This document shows positions 39,842 through 49,013 of a stretch of DNA of 64,000 nucleotides, one piece after another. The stretch's first letter is position 1, and each line of letters begins with the position of its first letter. A program made the translations under genes and the position numbers. Source of the DNA: Candidatus Gastranaerophilales bacterium (GTDB lineage Bacteria; Cyanobacteriota; Vampirovibrionia; Gastranaerophilales; Gastranaerophilaceae); NCBI GenBank assembly GCA_944325945.1, contig CALVBW010000031.1:1-64000 (forward strand), written 5' to 3'. The notes beneath the pieces are model-generated. The model saw only the letters and a program-made list of their open reading frames with translations, was not told where the DNA came from and searched no databases.

Positions 39842-40679
39842 TATCATTCTCCTTATTATTATTTCTTCGATTTTGATTTTGTTTTTGCCGTGAATATGAC
39901 AGATCTCTGTAAGAAAGCTCCTGATCGTCAAATCTCTGGCGAAGCGTTGAGATGTTTTGCCTCAAATACTCTTCCACAGCCTTATCTCCGGGAATAAACG
40001 TTGCGGAAAGCGCCCCGTCTTTATCAACTTTTATAATGATAGAAACATCTTTGTCAAGGTTAATTCTCACGGGCTGATTGGATTTGACCGCATTATTCAA
40101 GGCATCCATCAAAGTCGCGGAAACTTTTACATGCTGAGTCGTTTTTTGAACATTTTGTTCAACACCGCTTTTCAAATCATCCATAACACCCTGCAGAGTT
40201 TTATCGGTATTCTGCACCAGATCAGAGAAAAATTTTGCGTCATCGGCAGACATATTTATACCGGAATAATCAACTTTTGTTTCGGAAATTCTTCCGCTCA
40301 AACCCGCAATATCAATAAGCCGTGCGTTTGCATCCATCAGCGCCTGAACATTATTATTTTGCAAATTTTGATTATTAATCTGCTGATTTGTGATTATACT
40401 ACCTTGCAGAACTTTATTTTGATCGGTTTTAAAATCATTTTTGTCATCTGATTTTTCATCAGTTTTGCCGGCTTCAGCGTGAGTTTTGTTATCGGTTTCT
40501 TTTTCCGATTTATCAGAATTTTCAGTTTTATCGGTTTTTTCAGTATTTTCAGACTCGGAAACCTTCTGCATCTCATCTTTAAAAGAGGAGTCGCTTTTTT
40601 CACGGGTGCGGGAGGAAGTTGTTGTGCTGACTTCCGCTGTTGCCGCCGCTGCTGATGTTGTTGTTGAACTAATATCCAT
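39834..40679 (-). CDS. fliK: Flagellar hook-length control protein FliK-like
   Basis: 281 aa. N-terminal half is disordered, rich in Ser, Thr, Lys, Asp and Asn; residues 165-255 form the Flg_hook-like domain with 'VRINLDKDVSIIIKVDKDGALSATFIPGDKAVEEYLRQNISTLRQRF'. The gene order fliJ-fliK-hook protein and short overlaps (11 and 8 bp) support the call, since sequence conservation in FliK is low. It measures hook length and switches export specificity. Confidence 0.75.
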   Translation of the reverse strand: MDISSTTTSAAAATAEVSTTTSSRTREKSDSSFKDEMQKVSESENTEKTDKTENSDKSEKETDNKTHAEAGKTDEKSDDKNDFKTDQNKVLQGSIITNQQINNQNLQNNNVQALMDANARLIDIAGLSGRISETKVDYSGINMSADDAKFFSDLVQNTDKTLQGVMDDLKSGVEQNVQKTTQHVKVSATLMDALNNAVKSNQPVRINLDKDVSIIIKVDKDGALSATFIPGDKAVEEYLRQNISTLRQRFDDQELSYRDLSYSRQKQNQNRRNNNKENDNE

Positions 40680-41166
40680 CGCTACCTTCTATTTTCTTTA
40701 ATTCGTTAAGAATATCCTGTTCTTCCTGCTCGAGTTTTTCCTGATTTTGTCTGAAAAATCTTGTAACGCCGAGTTCGGAATATTGTTTTAATTCAGCGGC
40801 TTTTTCTTCTTCAATATAGATTTCTCTGTGCCGCTCTTTGTGTTTTTCAAGAACTTTAACCGCCTGCTCAAGCTTTACGAGCTTTTCTTTTTCAATATCA
40901 AGCTGTTCCTGTGCCTGAACACGAATTTGTTCAAGTTCTTCGGCTTTTTCCCAGAGATGATTAAGGTACTTATCATATGCCTCAAACATCATGGGATCCG
41001 CCTTTCTCAGACCGTCTTTTGTTGCCTGAATTTCAGCCTCGTTTTTTCTGATATTTTCTTCTGCTATGTAAACTGCCTGTTGAGCCTTTTGCACTACCGG
41101 CAGCTGCTCTTCTTTTTTACGGATTCTGAAATCCAGAACTTTTTGTAGACGGTATCTGAATGGCAT
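40669..41166 (-). CDS. fliJ: Flagellar export chaperone FliJ-like
   Basis: About 165 aa, one continuous charged coiled coil beginning 'MPFRYRLQKVLDFRIRKKEEQ', the characteristic FliJ entry. FliJ escorts export substrates and contacts FliI and FlhA. Upstream ATG at 41187 is possible, but AAGAAAG lies before 41166. First gene of a three-gene flagellar operon; fliH/fliI, which usually precede it, are absent here. Confidence 0.75.
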   Translation of the reverse strand: MPFRYRLQKVLDFRIRKKEEQLPVVQKAQQAVYIAEENIRKNEAEIQATKDGLRKADPMMFEAYDKYLNHLWEKAEELEQIRVQAQEQLDIEKEKLVKLEQAVKVLEKHKERHREIYIEEEKAAELKQYSELGVTRFFRQNQEKLEQEEQDILNELKKIEGSDGY

Positions 41167-41281
41167 ATTACACTTTCTTGCATTCATTATGAATGATTAA
41201 GTCTATGTAATAAACATCTGTTTGTATGAGATTTAATGATTTTACAAAAAAAGTCAAACTTATAAAAAAATTCGGGCATTA

Positions 41282-42082
41282 TTACGGCAGAATATGCACA
41301 CCTGCGCCGGTATCGCCGAAACGGCGTCCCCAGCTTTGTCTGTAGGATCCGTTTACTCTCTGCGTACTGCGGGGACTGTAACCGTTATAAGGATTTCCGT
41401 AATAGCCGTGATAACCGTTCACGTAAGGCGAATAAACCTGCGGAGAAAATCCCGTGGGCATCCCGACAAACTGCCTGTTCATAAAATCCGTGAAAGAACC
41501 AGCAAGGCTTCTTATACCGCCGGATGCAGGCGGAAGAGAAAAATACGGATCATCAGGAATTGAATAAGAATAACCTCCGCTATAGTGCGGAACCGCCTTT
41601 GATAACATTGCTATACGGCTGTTCAAGTCTCCGCTTTGAATTGTACCGAATACCTCTTCCTCAAGCCTTGAAATCCTGTTTTCGGGAAAATCTCTTTCAA
41701 ACGTGCTTTTGAAAACTTTTTTTTCCATTTTATTAAGCTTTTTGGAAAGCTCTTTATCCGCAGAAATATTATTGTTTTTGTAATTTACGATAATATTATT
41801 CATTCTCTGCTCGTATGACATTTTGGGATAAGTCCGATTAAAAACCGTACGTTCAAGCCTGTTAAGCCTGACATCTATATGCTGGTTTTCATAAGTTTCT
41901 CCGAGAATACTCTGCTCTGCCTGCGTAATTTTATTGTAATTTAATTTGTTATAGCTGTTTTTTTCAAGAGCTTTAACCTCTTTTTTAAGCGGCGGAAATC
42001 CGTCTTTTGCATAATCAATCACCTGTGCGTACGCACAAACCTGAATGAACAATAAACCCAGTATTAAACAAAATTTCTTCAT
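41282..42082 (-). CDS. Secreted repeat protein of unknown function
   Basis: 266 aa. A signal peptide (MKKFCLILGLLFIQVCAYAQ) is followed by three or more imperfect units of about 40-45 residues with the pattern 'RLNRLERTVFNRTYP...RMNNI', 'KLNKMEKKVFKSTFERDFPENRISRLEEEVFG'. The C-terminus is Tyr/Gly/Asn/Pro-rich (GYHGYYGNPYNGYSPRS). Such 'RLxRLExxVFG' repeats are common in Melainabacteria and cyanobacterial secreted proteins, to my knowledge without function. Shine-Dalgarno GAGGG. Confidence 0.65.
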   Translation of the reverse strand: MKKFCLILGLLFIQVCAYAQVIDYAKDGFPPLKKEVKALEKNSYNKLNYNKITQAEQSILGETYENQHIDVRLNRLERTVFNRTYPKMSYEQRMNNIIVNYKNNNISADKELSKKLNKMEKKVFKSTFERDFPENRISRLEEEVFGTIQSGDLNSRIAMLSKAVPHYSGGYSYSIPDDPYFSLPPASGGIRSLAGSFTDFMNRQFVGMPTGFSPQVYSPYVNGYHGYYGNPYNGYSPRSTQRVNGSYRQSWGRRFGDTGAGVHILP

Positions 42083-42183
42083 ATGTAACCCTCACTACAA
42101 TGCGAAATTAATATAAAAATTCACCGACCGCATTACACACAAGGGGAATACAATAAGGTAAAAATTTAATGGATCGAAGTTTA

Positions 42184-43116
42184 TTATAAATCTACAAAAT
42201 TTAATTGTATATTAGAGGCTTCTTTAGCTTGATATTTTTTACAAACATCATCCATAAATTCAGATACTGCACTTTTATGGTTGTTTAAAAACCATTTTAT
42301 ATGTTTTTGTATATATTCAAGACGTACATTATCATCATTTAAATCATTAGGACACCTTTTCATTCTTGTGTCAATAGAATCAAAACCATAAAATGGCTCT
42401 GCAAGCCGTTTTTTTACTAATTCCACATAATTTTCGTTAATTTCAATACCAATACCTTGTCGATTTATCTGCTGGCATACTCTTAACAAGGTTCCGCTGC
42501 CCACAAAAGGATCTAAAACAACATCATTTACATTTGAACTTGCCAGAATCATCCTTTCATAAAGTCCTTCCGGCTTTTGGGTCGGATGTTTATATCTGTT
42601 ATTATTACAATAATGTACATGACTAAATTCCCAAACATTTCCGGGATTTGCACCACGCATATTATTTACACTCCTGTAATATTTTTGCGGAATTCTTACA
42701 CTATCTAAGTTAAATGTATATTTTTTCTCATCCTTTGTAAACATAAGAATATCATCATGTCTTGGAGAAAATCCCCTTGTTTTTCCAATACCTTGAGTAT
42801 AATACCAGGTTATCCAACTATTGAAATACAATCCCAATTCTTGTTCTAAAATTGTATAAATATAAGAAATATATCTCATCCCCATAAAAATATATATGGT
42901 TCCTGTTTTAGACAAAACTCTCTTACATTCTTTTAGCCATTGCCGACTAAAATCTAAATATTCGTTAAATTGCAAAGAATCTTTTGTTTTTTCATAATCT
43001 TTTTTTAAATTATAAGGCGGATCTGTTACAATTAAATCAACAGATTCATCAGGAATATCTTTTAATTTTGTGATAGCATCACCACAAATTAATGTTTGAT
43101 TATCTATTTTATCCAT
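42184..43116 (-). CDS. Type II DNA methyltransferase, beta class
   Basis: 310 aa. Motif IV 'VDLIVTDPPYNLKKDY' near residue 31 precedes motif I 'VVLDPFVGSGTLLRVCQQINRQGIGIEIN' near 200, the order of beta-class N6-adenine/N4-cytosine methylases; 'SPRHDDILMFTK' and 'HPTQKPEGLYERMI' (motif X) fit. The C-terminal 60 residues are extra. It overlaps the endonuclease gene by 13 bp and modifies the same site to protect the genome. More AT-rich than its neighbours, consistent with horizontal gain. Recognition sequence cannot be read. Confidence 0.88.
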   Translation of the reverse strand: MDKIDNQTLICGDAITKLKDIPDESVDLIVTDPPYNLKKDYEKTKDSLQFNEYLDFSRQWLKECKRVLSKTGTIYIFMGMRYISYIYTILEQELGLYFNSWITWYYTQGIGKTRGFSPRHDDILMFTKDEKKYTFNLDSVRIPQKYYRSVNNMRGANPGNVWEFSHVHYCNNNRYKHPTQKPEGLYERMILASSNVNDVVLDPFVGSGTLLRVCQQINRQGIGIEINENYVELVKKRLAEPFYGFDSIDTRMKRCPNDLNDDNVRLEYIQKHIKWFLNNHKSAVSEFMDDVCKKYQAKEASNIQLNFVDL

Positions 43117-43865
43117 TTATTCTTTACCGCCTCACGATAATAATCTTCAAAAGTTCTCCTGCTGCTATGCAAATATTTATAATCCAATAACTTACACATA
43201 TCCCAGGTTGTCCTGTATTGATAAGCAACATAATGAATATCCTTTATTTGAATTTGACCGGTGCCTAATGCAGGATTATAATTAATATCCTCGTCACTTA
43301 TGAATTTTAAATCATAAGCATTGTAATCTACAATTTGCATAATACCGTCCATTAAACAGGTTTTGGGATTACGTTGGACATAAACTCTATGCTTAATTGA
43401 CAAAATAATAAACATAAAATCAGGATCTTCCACATAAGCAGTTCTAATTCTGGAAAAACTGGTTATATTTGGTCCTTTTCCACTATTCGGAATATCATTT
43501 GCAGTTGCTTTTACATCAATATTACCGGTTAATATTTGTTTATCTTTTTTAAATTGTAAAACAATATCCGCAATTCCAAGACGTTCCTGCGCTTCCACAT
43601 TAATTAAATTATATTTATTATCAGTATCATCTCTTATTTCTGAAAAGACTTCCACTGCCCATGCCTCTATCATAGGTCCGGCAATTTTATTAATATTTTC
43701 TAACGGAAGCCCCATCCTTAAATTTGTATTAATTATTATTTTATCATCATTTACTTTTTTTCTACAATCTAATATACTGATTATTTTGTCAATAACATAT
43801 TTTGAATCTTCTTTATACGATTCAGATTCTATAGGGACTTTAAACGTTAAATCTTCGTATTTCAT
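43104..43865 (-). CDS. Type II restriction endonuclease partner
   Basis: 253 aa. Candidate PD-(D/E)xK site: 'GIADIVLQFKKDKQILTGNIDVKATAND' (residues 110-140) with Asp in 'ADI' and 'DVK'; surrounding strands fit. It precedes and overlaps the methylase gene, the usual type II arrangement, and shares its AT-rich composition. The identity comes mainly from the partner gene. Shine-Dalgarno AGGAG. Expression order (nuclease first) would need a delay or control mechanism not visible here. Confidence 0.75.
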   Translation of the reverse strand: MKYEDLTFKVPIESESYKEDSKYVIDKIISILDCRKKVNDDKIIINTNLRMGLPLENINKIAGPMIEAWAVEVFSEIRDDTDNKYNLINVEAQERLGIADIVLQFKKDKQILTGNIDVKATANDIPNSGKGPNITSFSRIRTAYVEDPDFMFIILSIKHRVYVQRNPKTCLMDGIMQIVDYNAYDLKFISDEDINYNPALGTGQIQIKDIHYVAYQYRTTWDMCKLLDYKYLHSSRRTFEDYYREAVKNKWIK

Positions 43866-43979
43866 TCATATTCTCCTATAAAATAATATTACCACAGATA
43901 TATCTGTTTGTTGATTTTGTTACATTTTTACAATTTTCAAATAGATATAAACAACTATATAAGTCTCCACCCCTGCCAC

Positions 43980-44008
43980 TTGAAAGTTTTTAGGATTTGA
44001 TATATAAT
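43980..44008 (+). promoter_or_regulatory. Sigma-70 promoter of clpC
   Basis: TTGAAA (43980-43985), 17-bp spacer, TATAAT (44003-44008), about 24 nt of leader with AGGAG before the ATG at 44038. I see no CtsR-like heptad repeat. Confidence 0.7.
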
Positions 44009-44037
44009 TTATAGCATAGGAAGAGATAGGAGAAAAA

Positions 44038-46542
44038 ATGTTTGAACGTTTTACTGAAAAAGCTATCAAGGTCATAATGCTTGCCCAGGAAGAGGCAAGG
44101 AGACTCGGTCATAACTTTGTAGGTACGGAACAGGTACTGCTCGGACTTATAGGTGAAGGAACAGGCGTTGCTGCAAAAACGCTCAAATCAATGGGCGTAA
44201 CTCTAAAAGACGCAAGAGCCGAAGTCGAAAAAATAATCGGACGCGGCTCAGGATTTGTAGCCGTTGAAATACCTTTTACCCCGAGAGCAAAACGTGTTCT
44301 GGAACTTTCATGGGATGAAGCCAGACAATTAGGTCATAATTATATAGGCACGGAACACCTTTTATTAGGCTTGATAAGAGAAGGGGAAGGCGTTGCCGCA
44401 AGAGTCCTCGAAAACCTTGGAGTTGACTTAAATAAAATCAGAAGCAATGTTATAAAAATGCTTGGAGAGACCAAACCGCAGGTTTCAAGCGGTTCATCAT
44501 CAAGCTCATCTTCAAGTTCGTCTTCGTCCGGCAAAACAAAAACCCCGAGTCTGGATGAATTCGGACGTGACTTAACCCTTGCCGCACAGGAATTGAGACT
44601 TGACCCTGTTGTCGGCAGAGAAAAAGAAATTGAACGTGTTATACAAATTCTTGCGAGAAGAACAAAAAACAATCCTGTATTAATAGGTGAACCCGGTGTC
44701 GGTAAAACAGCCGTTGCAGAGGGGCTTGCAATAAGAATTGTTAATGCGGAAGTGCCTGATATTCTTGACGGCAAAAAGGTAATCCAGCTTGATATGGGAC
44801 TTTTGGTCGCAGGTACAAAATACAGAGGCGAGTTTGAAGAACGTCTTAAAAAGATTATGGACGAAATCAGACAGGCCGGTAATATTATCCTTGTAATCGA
44901 CGAAATGCACACACTTATCGGCGCAGGTGCAGCTGAAGGTGCGATTGACGCCGCAAATATCCTTAAACCCGCGCTCTCAAGAGGCGAAATTCAGGTAATC
45001 GGCGCCACAACGCTTGATGAATACAGAAAATACGTTGAAAAAGATTCAGCACTCGAAAGACGCTTCCAGCCGGTTATGATAGACGAGCCGACGGAAGATG
45101 AATCTATTGAGATTATCAAAGGGATTAAAGGTAAATACGAAGAACACCACAACCTTATTATCTCTGATGAGGCTGTAGTTGCGGCGGTTAAATTATCCAA
45201 TAAATACATTACCGACAGATTTTTGCCGGATAAAGCAATTGACGTTCTTGATGAAGCAAGCTCTAAAGTCAGATTGAAGGTTTCAACGCTTTCTCCTGAA
45301 GGCAAAGAAATGGAAAAAGAACTCAGAGCTTTGATAAAAGAGAAAGAAGACGCAATCCGCAATCAGGAATTTGAAAAAGCTTCTCAATTAAGAGACGATG
45401 AAGCAGATATGCGTGACAGAATCCGCGAAATGTCAGCAAAATGGAAGGAAGAGCACGAAGCTAACAAACCGACCGTAACTGCGGAAAATGTTGCGGAAGT
45501 TATCGCGACAATGACAGGCGTTCCCGTTACTAAACTGACGGAAGGCGAAAGCGAAAGACTTCTTAAACTTGAAGAAACACTTCACGCACGTGTTATCGGT
45601 CAAAATGACGCGGTTGTGGCTATTTCAAAAGCAATCAGACGTGCGCGTGTAGGCTTAAAATCACCCAACAGACCAATCGGAAGCTTTATCTTCTGCGGTC
45701 CGACAGGCGTCGGTAAAACAGAGCTTGCAAAAGCGCTGGCTGAGGCTGTTTTCGGCTCTGAAGATAACATGATAAGAGTTGATATGTCCGAATTTATGGA
45801 AAAACATTCAACCGCAAAACTTATCGGCTCTCCTCCGGGCTATGTAGGCTACGATGACGGCGGGCATTTGACTGAATTAATCCGCAAAAAACCTTATTCT
45901 GTCGTGCTTTTTGATGAAATTGAAAAAGCACATCCGGATGTATTCAATATTATGCTCCAAATCCTCGACGACGGACGTCTGACGGATTCAAAAGGACGCC
46001 ATATCAACTTCAAAAACACAATTATAATTATGACGTCAAATGTGGGCGCAAGCATGATTACAAATACGTCTAAACTCGGCTTTACAACAGGCGAAGACGA
46101 ATCAAAAGATAAATACGAAAAACTCAAAGAAACCGTTACCGAAGAGATGAAAAAAGCCTTCAGACCGGAATTCTTGAACCGTATTGACGAAACAATCGTA
46201 TTCTCTCACCTGAGCAAAGAAGAAATCAGACAGATTGTTGATTTGATGCTGAAAGACTTGTTCAAACGCCTGCAGGAACGCGAATTGTCCGTTGAGGTTA
46301 CGGATGAAGTCAAAGACCACCTTGCGGAAAACGGTTATTCCGAAGCCTACGGCGCAAGACCTTTGAGAAGATTAATCCAGCGCAAAATCGAAGATGAACT
46401 CGCTGAAGAAATCCTCTCCGGCAAATATGCCAACGGCGATACCGTAAAAATCGTTCTCAAGGACGGAAAAATCGCGTTTGAAAAAGGCAGACGAAAATCC
46501 AAACCCAAAGAGGAAAAAGAAGAAGAAACAGTTCAACAGTAA
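44038..46542 (+). CDS. clpC: ClpC-type AAA+ unfoldase
   Basis: 834 aa. N-terminal double repeat ([19 protein letters not shown] / [19 protein letters not shown]), a linker with about 14-16 serines (near 155-170), D1 with '[15 protein letters not shown]' and '[21 protein letters not shown]', a UVR/M-like coiled coil '[25 protein letters not shown]' (near 440), D2 with '[16 protein letters not shown]' and '[14 protein letters not shown]', and the ClpP-loop region 'GFTTGEDES'. It unfolds proteins for ClpP. The UVR segment and lack of ClpB middle domain separate it from ClpB/ClpA. Followed by an intrinsic terminator. Confidence 0.94.
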   Translation: MFERFTEKAIKVIMLAQEEARRLGHNFVGTEQVLLGLIGEGTGVAAKTLKSMGVTLKDARAEVEKIIGRGSGFVAVEIPFTPRAKRVLELSWDEARQLGHNYIGTEHLLLGLIREGEGVAARVLENLGVDLNKIRSNVIKMLGETKPQVSSGSSSSSSSSSSSSGKTKTPSLDEFGRDLTLAAQELRLDPVVGREKEIERVIQILARRTKNNPVLIGEPGVGKTAVAEGLAIRIVNAEVPDILDGKKVIQLDMGLLVAGTKYRGEFEERLKKIMDEIRQAGNIILVIDEMHTLIGAGAAEGAIDAANILKPALSRGEIQVIGATTLDEYRKYVEKDSALERRFQPVMIDEPTEDESIEIIKGIKGKYEEHHNLIISDEAVVAAVKLSNKYITDRFLPDKAIDVLDEASSKVRLKVSTLSPEGKEMEKELRALIKEKEDAIRNQEFEKASQLRDDEADMRDRIREMSAKWKEEHEANKPTVTAENVAEVIATMTGVPVTKLTEGESERLLKLEETLHARVIGQNDAVVAISKAIRRARVGLKSPNRPIGSFIFCGPTGVGKTELAKALAEAVFGSEDNMIRVDMSEFMEKHSTAKLIGSPPGYVGYDDGGHLTELIRKKPYSVVLFDEIEKAHPDVFNIMLQILDDGRLTDSKGRHINFKNTIIIMTSNVGASMITNTSKLGFTTGEDESKDKYEKLKETVTEEMKKAFRPEFLNRIDETIVFSHLSKEEIRQIVDLMLKDLFKRLQERELSVEVTDEVKDHLAENGYSEAYGARPLRRLIQRKIEDELAEEILSGKYANGDTVKIVLKDGKIAFEKGRRKSKPKEEKEEETVQQ

Positions 46543-46543
46543 T

Positions 46544-46569
46544 AAAAAAAGCGCTCCGGCGCTTTTTTT
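46544..46569 (+). terminator. Intrinsic terminator of clpC
   Basis: AAAAAAAGCGC-TCCG-GCGCTTTTTTT, two bases after the stop codon. Confidence 0.9.
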
Positions 46570-46630
46570 ATTGGAAATCACAACACGTCATTTTGAATTT
46601 ATTTCGGGATAATAATTCATCATTGAAGAT

Positions 46631-46665
46631 TTGCACCGTACAGAAAAATATGCTAAAATCAGGTT
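46631..46665 (+). promoter_or_regulatory. Promoter of the GH38 gene, leaderless start
   Basis: TTGCAC (46631-46636), 17 bp, TAAAAT (46654-46659) with upstream TG-C, then 6 nt to the ATG at 46666. The CAGGTT interval has a weak AGG but at too short a distance to act as a ribosome site. Confidence 0.6.
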
Positions 46666-48573
46666 ATGAAAAAGAAAGTAATCGCATATCTGCATACGCA
46701 CTGGGATAGGGAATGGTACAGAGAATTTGAAGTTTTCAGGCTTAGACTGCTGAGAGTTTTCGACAATGTGCTTGAGATGCTGGAAAATCATGAAATTCCG
46801 TCATTTTATTTTGACGGACAGGTTGCGGCACTTTTGGATTACCTTGAATTAAGACCGGAAAAAGAAGCTCAGATACGGAAGTTTATAGCGGAAAAAAGAC
46901 TTTTTATAGGTCCTTTTTACTGTCTTGTGGATGAATTTTTAACTGACAAAAAATGTTTTGAAAAGAATTTGGAAATCGGTTTAAAGATATCGAAAGATTT
47001 CGGATGTGAGGATTTTATCGGATATCTTGCGGATACATTCGGGCACAGCAAAAATGTTCCGCCCGTTCTGCAAAAATTCGGGATAAATAAGGCAATGGTC
47101 TGGCGCGGGGTTGGCGATTTGCCGGCGGATTTTATTTTTAACGGAGTAAATACAGTAAACCTTATCCGCGGATATTTTATGGATATATTTTCAGCCCCGA
47201 TTTCTATTGAAGAAAAGGCCGGCTGGCTGGAAAAAGATCTGGATAAAATTGCCGAAAAAGCTTCGGATTACATTCTTATGCCCATCGGTGCCGATCACCT
47301 CGGGGTTGAAAAAGATATCCAAACACAGATAGAGGATGTGAATAATTTGCTTAACAATTACGAAATAACTCTCGGCTCGCCTTTTGACTACTTTGAAAAA
47401 GTTAAATTTGAAACCGAATTTGACGACGAATTGCGTGATAATTCAAAAACCTTTATTCTTCCGGGTTCTTATTCCGCGCGGACAAAGCTCAAACAGTATA
47501 ACGTAAAATGCTCTTATCTTCTGGAAGAAACCGAAAAACTCCAAAAATTCTACGGTGCAAAATATGATGCTGTTATTGAATACGCCTATAAGCTTTTACT
47601 TCAAAACCAGGCTCACGACAGCATTTGCGGATGTTCTACGGATTTGGTGCACAGGGAAAATATTACCCGCTACGAAAAAATTATCCAAATCGCAAACACA
47701 ATTATTGAAGAATTAAGACTTGAACACAATTTTGAAACGCCGGTTATGCATACAACCGAGCCGATTTCAGGTTATGAGGTCGTAAAAACCGAACAGGGAT
47801 TTGACAATAAAATTTTGTATGATACTCAAAAAATTCCCGTAACGGAAGACTACAGGACGATTTATACACTCAAAAAATCTCCGAAAACGCGAACAAATTT
47901 GAATATTCACCTCACGGACGGCAAACTGTTTGCGGGCGCAGTTCAAATTGAGTTTGTAATCCGCGAGGACAAAGGCGACACCTATAATTTCGGTGCTGTC
48001 GAGGGCGATTACGGAAAGACGGCAGAGATTTCAGAATTAACCGGAAACACAATAAAAACAAGCTTTTTTGACGTTAATTTTGAACGCGGCGAAAATCTTA
48101 TTAACTTTACGATAAATTGGGAAAACAAGTTAAAGAATAAATTATGGCAGGTAAGATTTTTGCTGCCGGAGCCTGTTAGGGAAACGTATTCCGAGGATAT
48201 GAATACAATTATCCGCCGTGAATTTGACCCTGATTACGATATGCTGAAACATCTTCCCAAAAAACACGGCATTGAGGTTAAAACAAACTTTGCCCCTATG
48301 CAAAGATTAGTCTGGACGCAGGGTTTCGGCGTAATTACAAAGGGTTTGACCGAATACGAAGTTTTCAAAAACGGACTTTCAATAACGATTTTGAGAAGCA
48401 CGGGAGTAATCTCAAATCCGCATAACCCGTCCCGCTCAACCCCCGCAGGTCCGCCGATTGAAGTTCCGGAAGCACAGCAATTGGGCGAAAATACAGCGGA
48501 ATTTTCCGTCGGATTTTTTGACATTAAAGATTACGAAAAATATATTAAGGAAGTTTTTCCGCCGTTGATTTAA
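46666..48573 (+). CDS. GH38-like alpha-mannosidase
   Basis: 635 aa. 'AYLHTHWDREWYREF' near residues 7-21 gives the metal-binding His and Asp of GH38; 'GYLADTFGHSKNVPPVLQKFGI' near 120-140 holds the catalytic Asp; 'LLQNQAHDSICGCSTDLVHRE' near 310-330 is the second conserved metal/His region. Beta-rich C-terminal domains follow. Shorter than E. coli MngB (about 880 aa), but the catalytic half is complete. No signal peptide, so it probably acts on imported or internal mannosides. No PTS or transporter gene adjoins. Confidence 0.85.
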   Translation: MKKKVIAYLHTHWDREWYREFEVFRLRLLRVFDNVLEMLENHEIPSFYFDGQVAALLDYLELRPEKEAQIRKFIAEKRLFIGPFYCLVDEFLTDKKCFEKNLEIGLKISKDFGCEDFIGYLADTFGHSKNVPPVLQKFGINKAMVWRGVGDLPADFIFNGVNTVNLIRGYFMDIFSAPISIEEKAGWLEKDLDKIAEKASDYILMPIGADHLGVEKDIQTQIEDVNNLLNNYEITLGSPFDYFEKVKFETEFDDELRDNSKTFILPGSYSARTKLKQYNVKCSYLLEETEKLQKFYGAKYDAVIEYAYKLLLQNQAHDSICGCSTDLVHRENITRYEKIIQIANTIIEELRLEHNFETPVMHTTEPISGYEVVKTEQGFDNKILYDTQKIPVTEDYRTIYTLKKSPKTRTNLNIHLTDGKLFAGAVQIEFVIREDKGDTYNFGAVEGDYGKTAEISELTGNTIKTSFFDVNFERGENLINFTINWENKLKNKLWQVRFLLPEPVRETYSEDMNTIIRREFDPDYDMLKHLPKKHGIEVKTNFAPMQRLVWTQGFGVITKGLTEYEVFKNGLSITILRSTGVISNPHNPSRSTPAGPPIEVPEAQQLGENTAEFSVGFFDIKDYEKYIKEVFPPLI

Positions 48574-48960
48574 GAGTATTTTCTCTCCTCAAGGGAGGGA
48601 GTGGGGCATACCTGCATAAAGTGCATGCTGCAGAGAGCCGGAAACCAGTTCAGGATGACACATTGTAGGTCAGATTATCCGACAGTAAATCCTTAGTATC
48701 TTAGTAACTTCTACAAAATAAAAAACCCTATCTTTCGATAGAGTTCGGAATTCTTTTTCGTAATTCCTCGTGTGTAGAAGGTTAGTGTGTAGTAGGTAGT
48801 GTAATATATATCTCGTGTTTATTTAATCAATCCTTACATATTAATAAAGTATTTCTATAATATATAATTGCTATATACATTTAATATCGTTACAAAACTT
48901 AATAATTATTTTAAATGAATAGAAAAATGTCACAATAGGTTAATAAAAGGAAAAAAAATC
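48574..48960. other. Intergenic region with R4/R3/R2 repeats and two hairpins upstream of glnA
   Basis: Holds an R4-like CTCTCCTCAAGGGAGGGA near 48583, R3 CAGTTCAGGATGACA near 48650, R2 (GGTCAGATTATCCGACAGTA, CTTAGTATCTTAGTAAC) at 48663-48706, then two hairpins CTATC-TTTC-GATAG and GGAATT-n9-AATTCC (48728-48767), and GTGTGTAG-type GT-rich words to 48810. After that it is AT-rich without features. The hairpins lie upstream of the glnA promoter, so they are not its leader. Confidence 0.55.
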
Positions 48961-48989
48961 TTGACCTTTTTGAAAAAAATTTATATGCT
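48961..48989 (+). promoter_or_regulatory. Promoter of glnA
   Basis: TTGACC (48961-48966), 17-bp spacer, TATGCT (48984-48989). The predicted start near 48996 leaves an 18-nt leader with AGAGGGG before the ATG at 49014. Confidence 0.65.
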
Positions 48990-49013
48990 AAGAATATGGA
49001 AAGAGGGGCAGAG

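Noticed and set aside
44340-44912. 190-codon frame antisense to clpC
   Set aside because: ClpC motifs are intact on the plus strand; antisense frame has Ser/Leu/Ile-rich shadow composition.
48728-48767. glnA riboswitch
   Set aside because: The hairpins lie upstream of the predicted glnA promoter, and I could not match the conserved bases of the cyanobacterial glutamine RNA motif.
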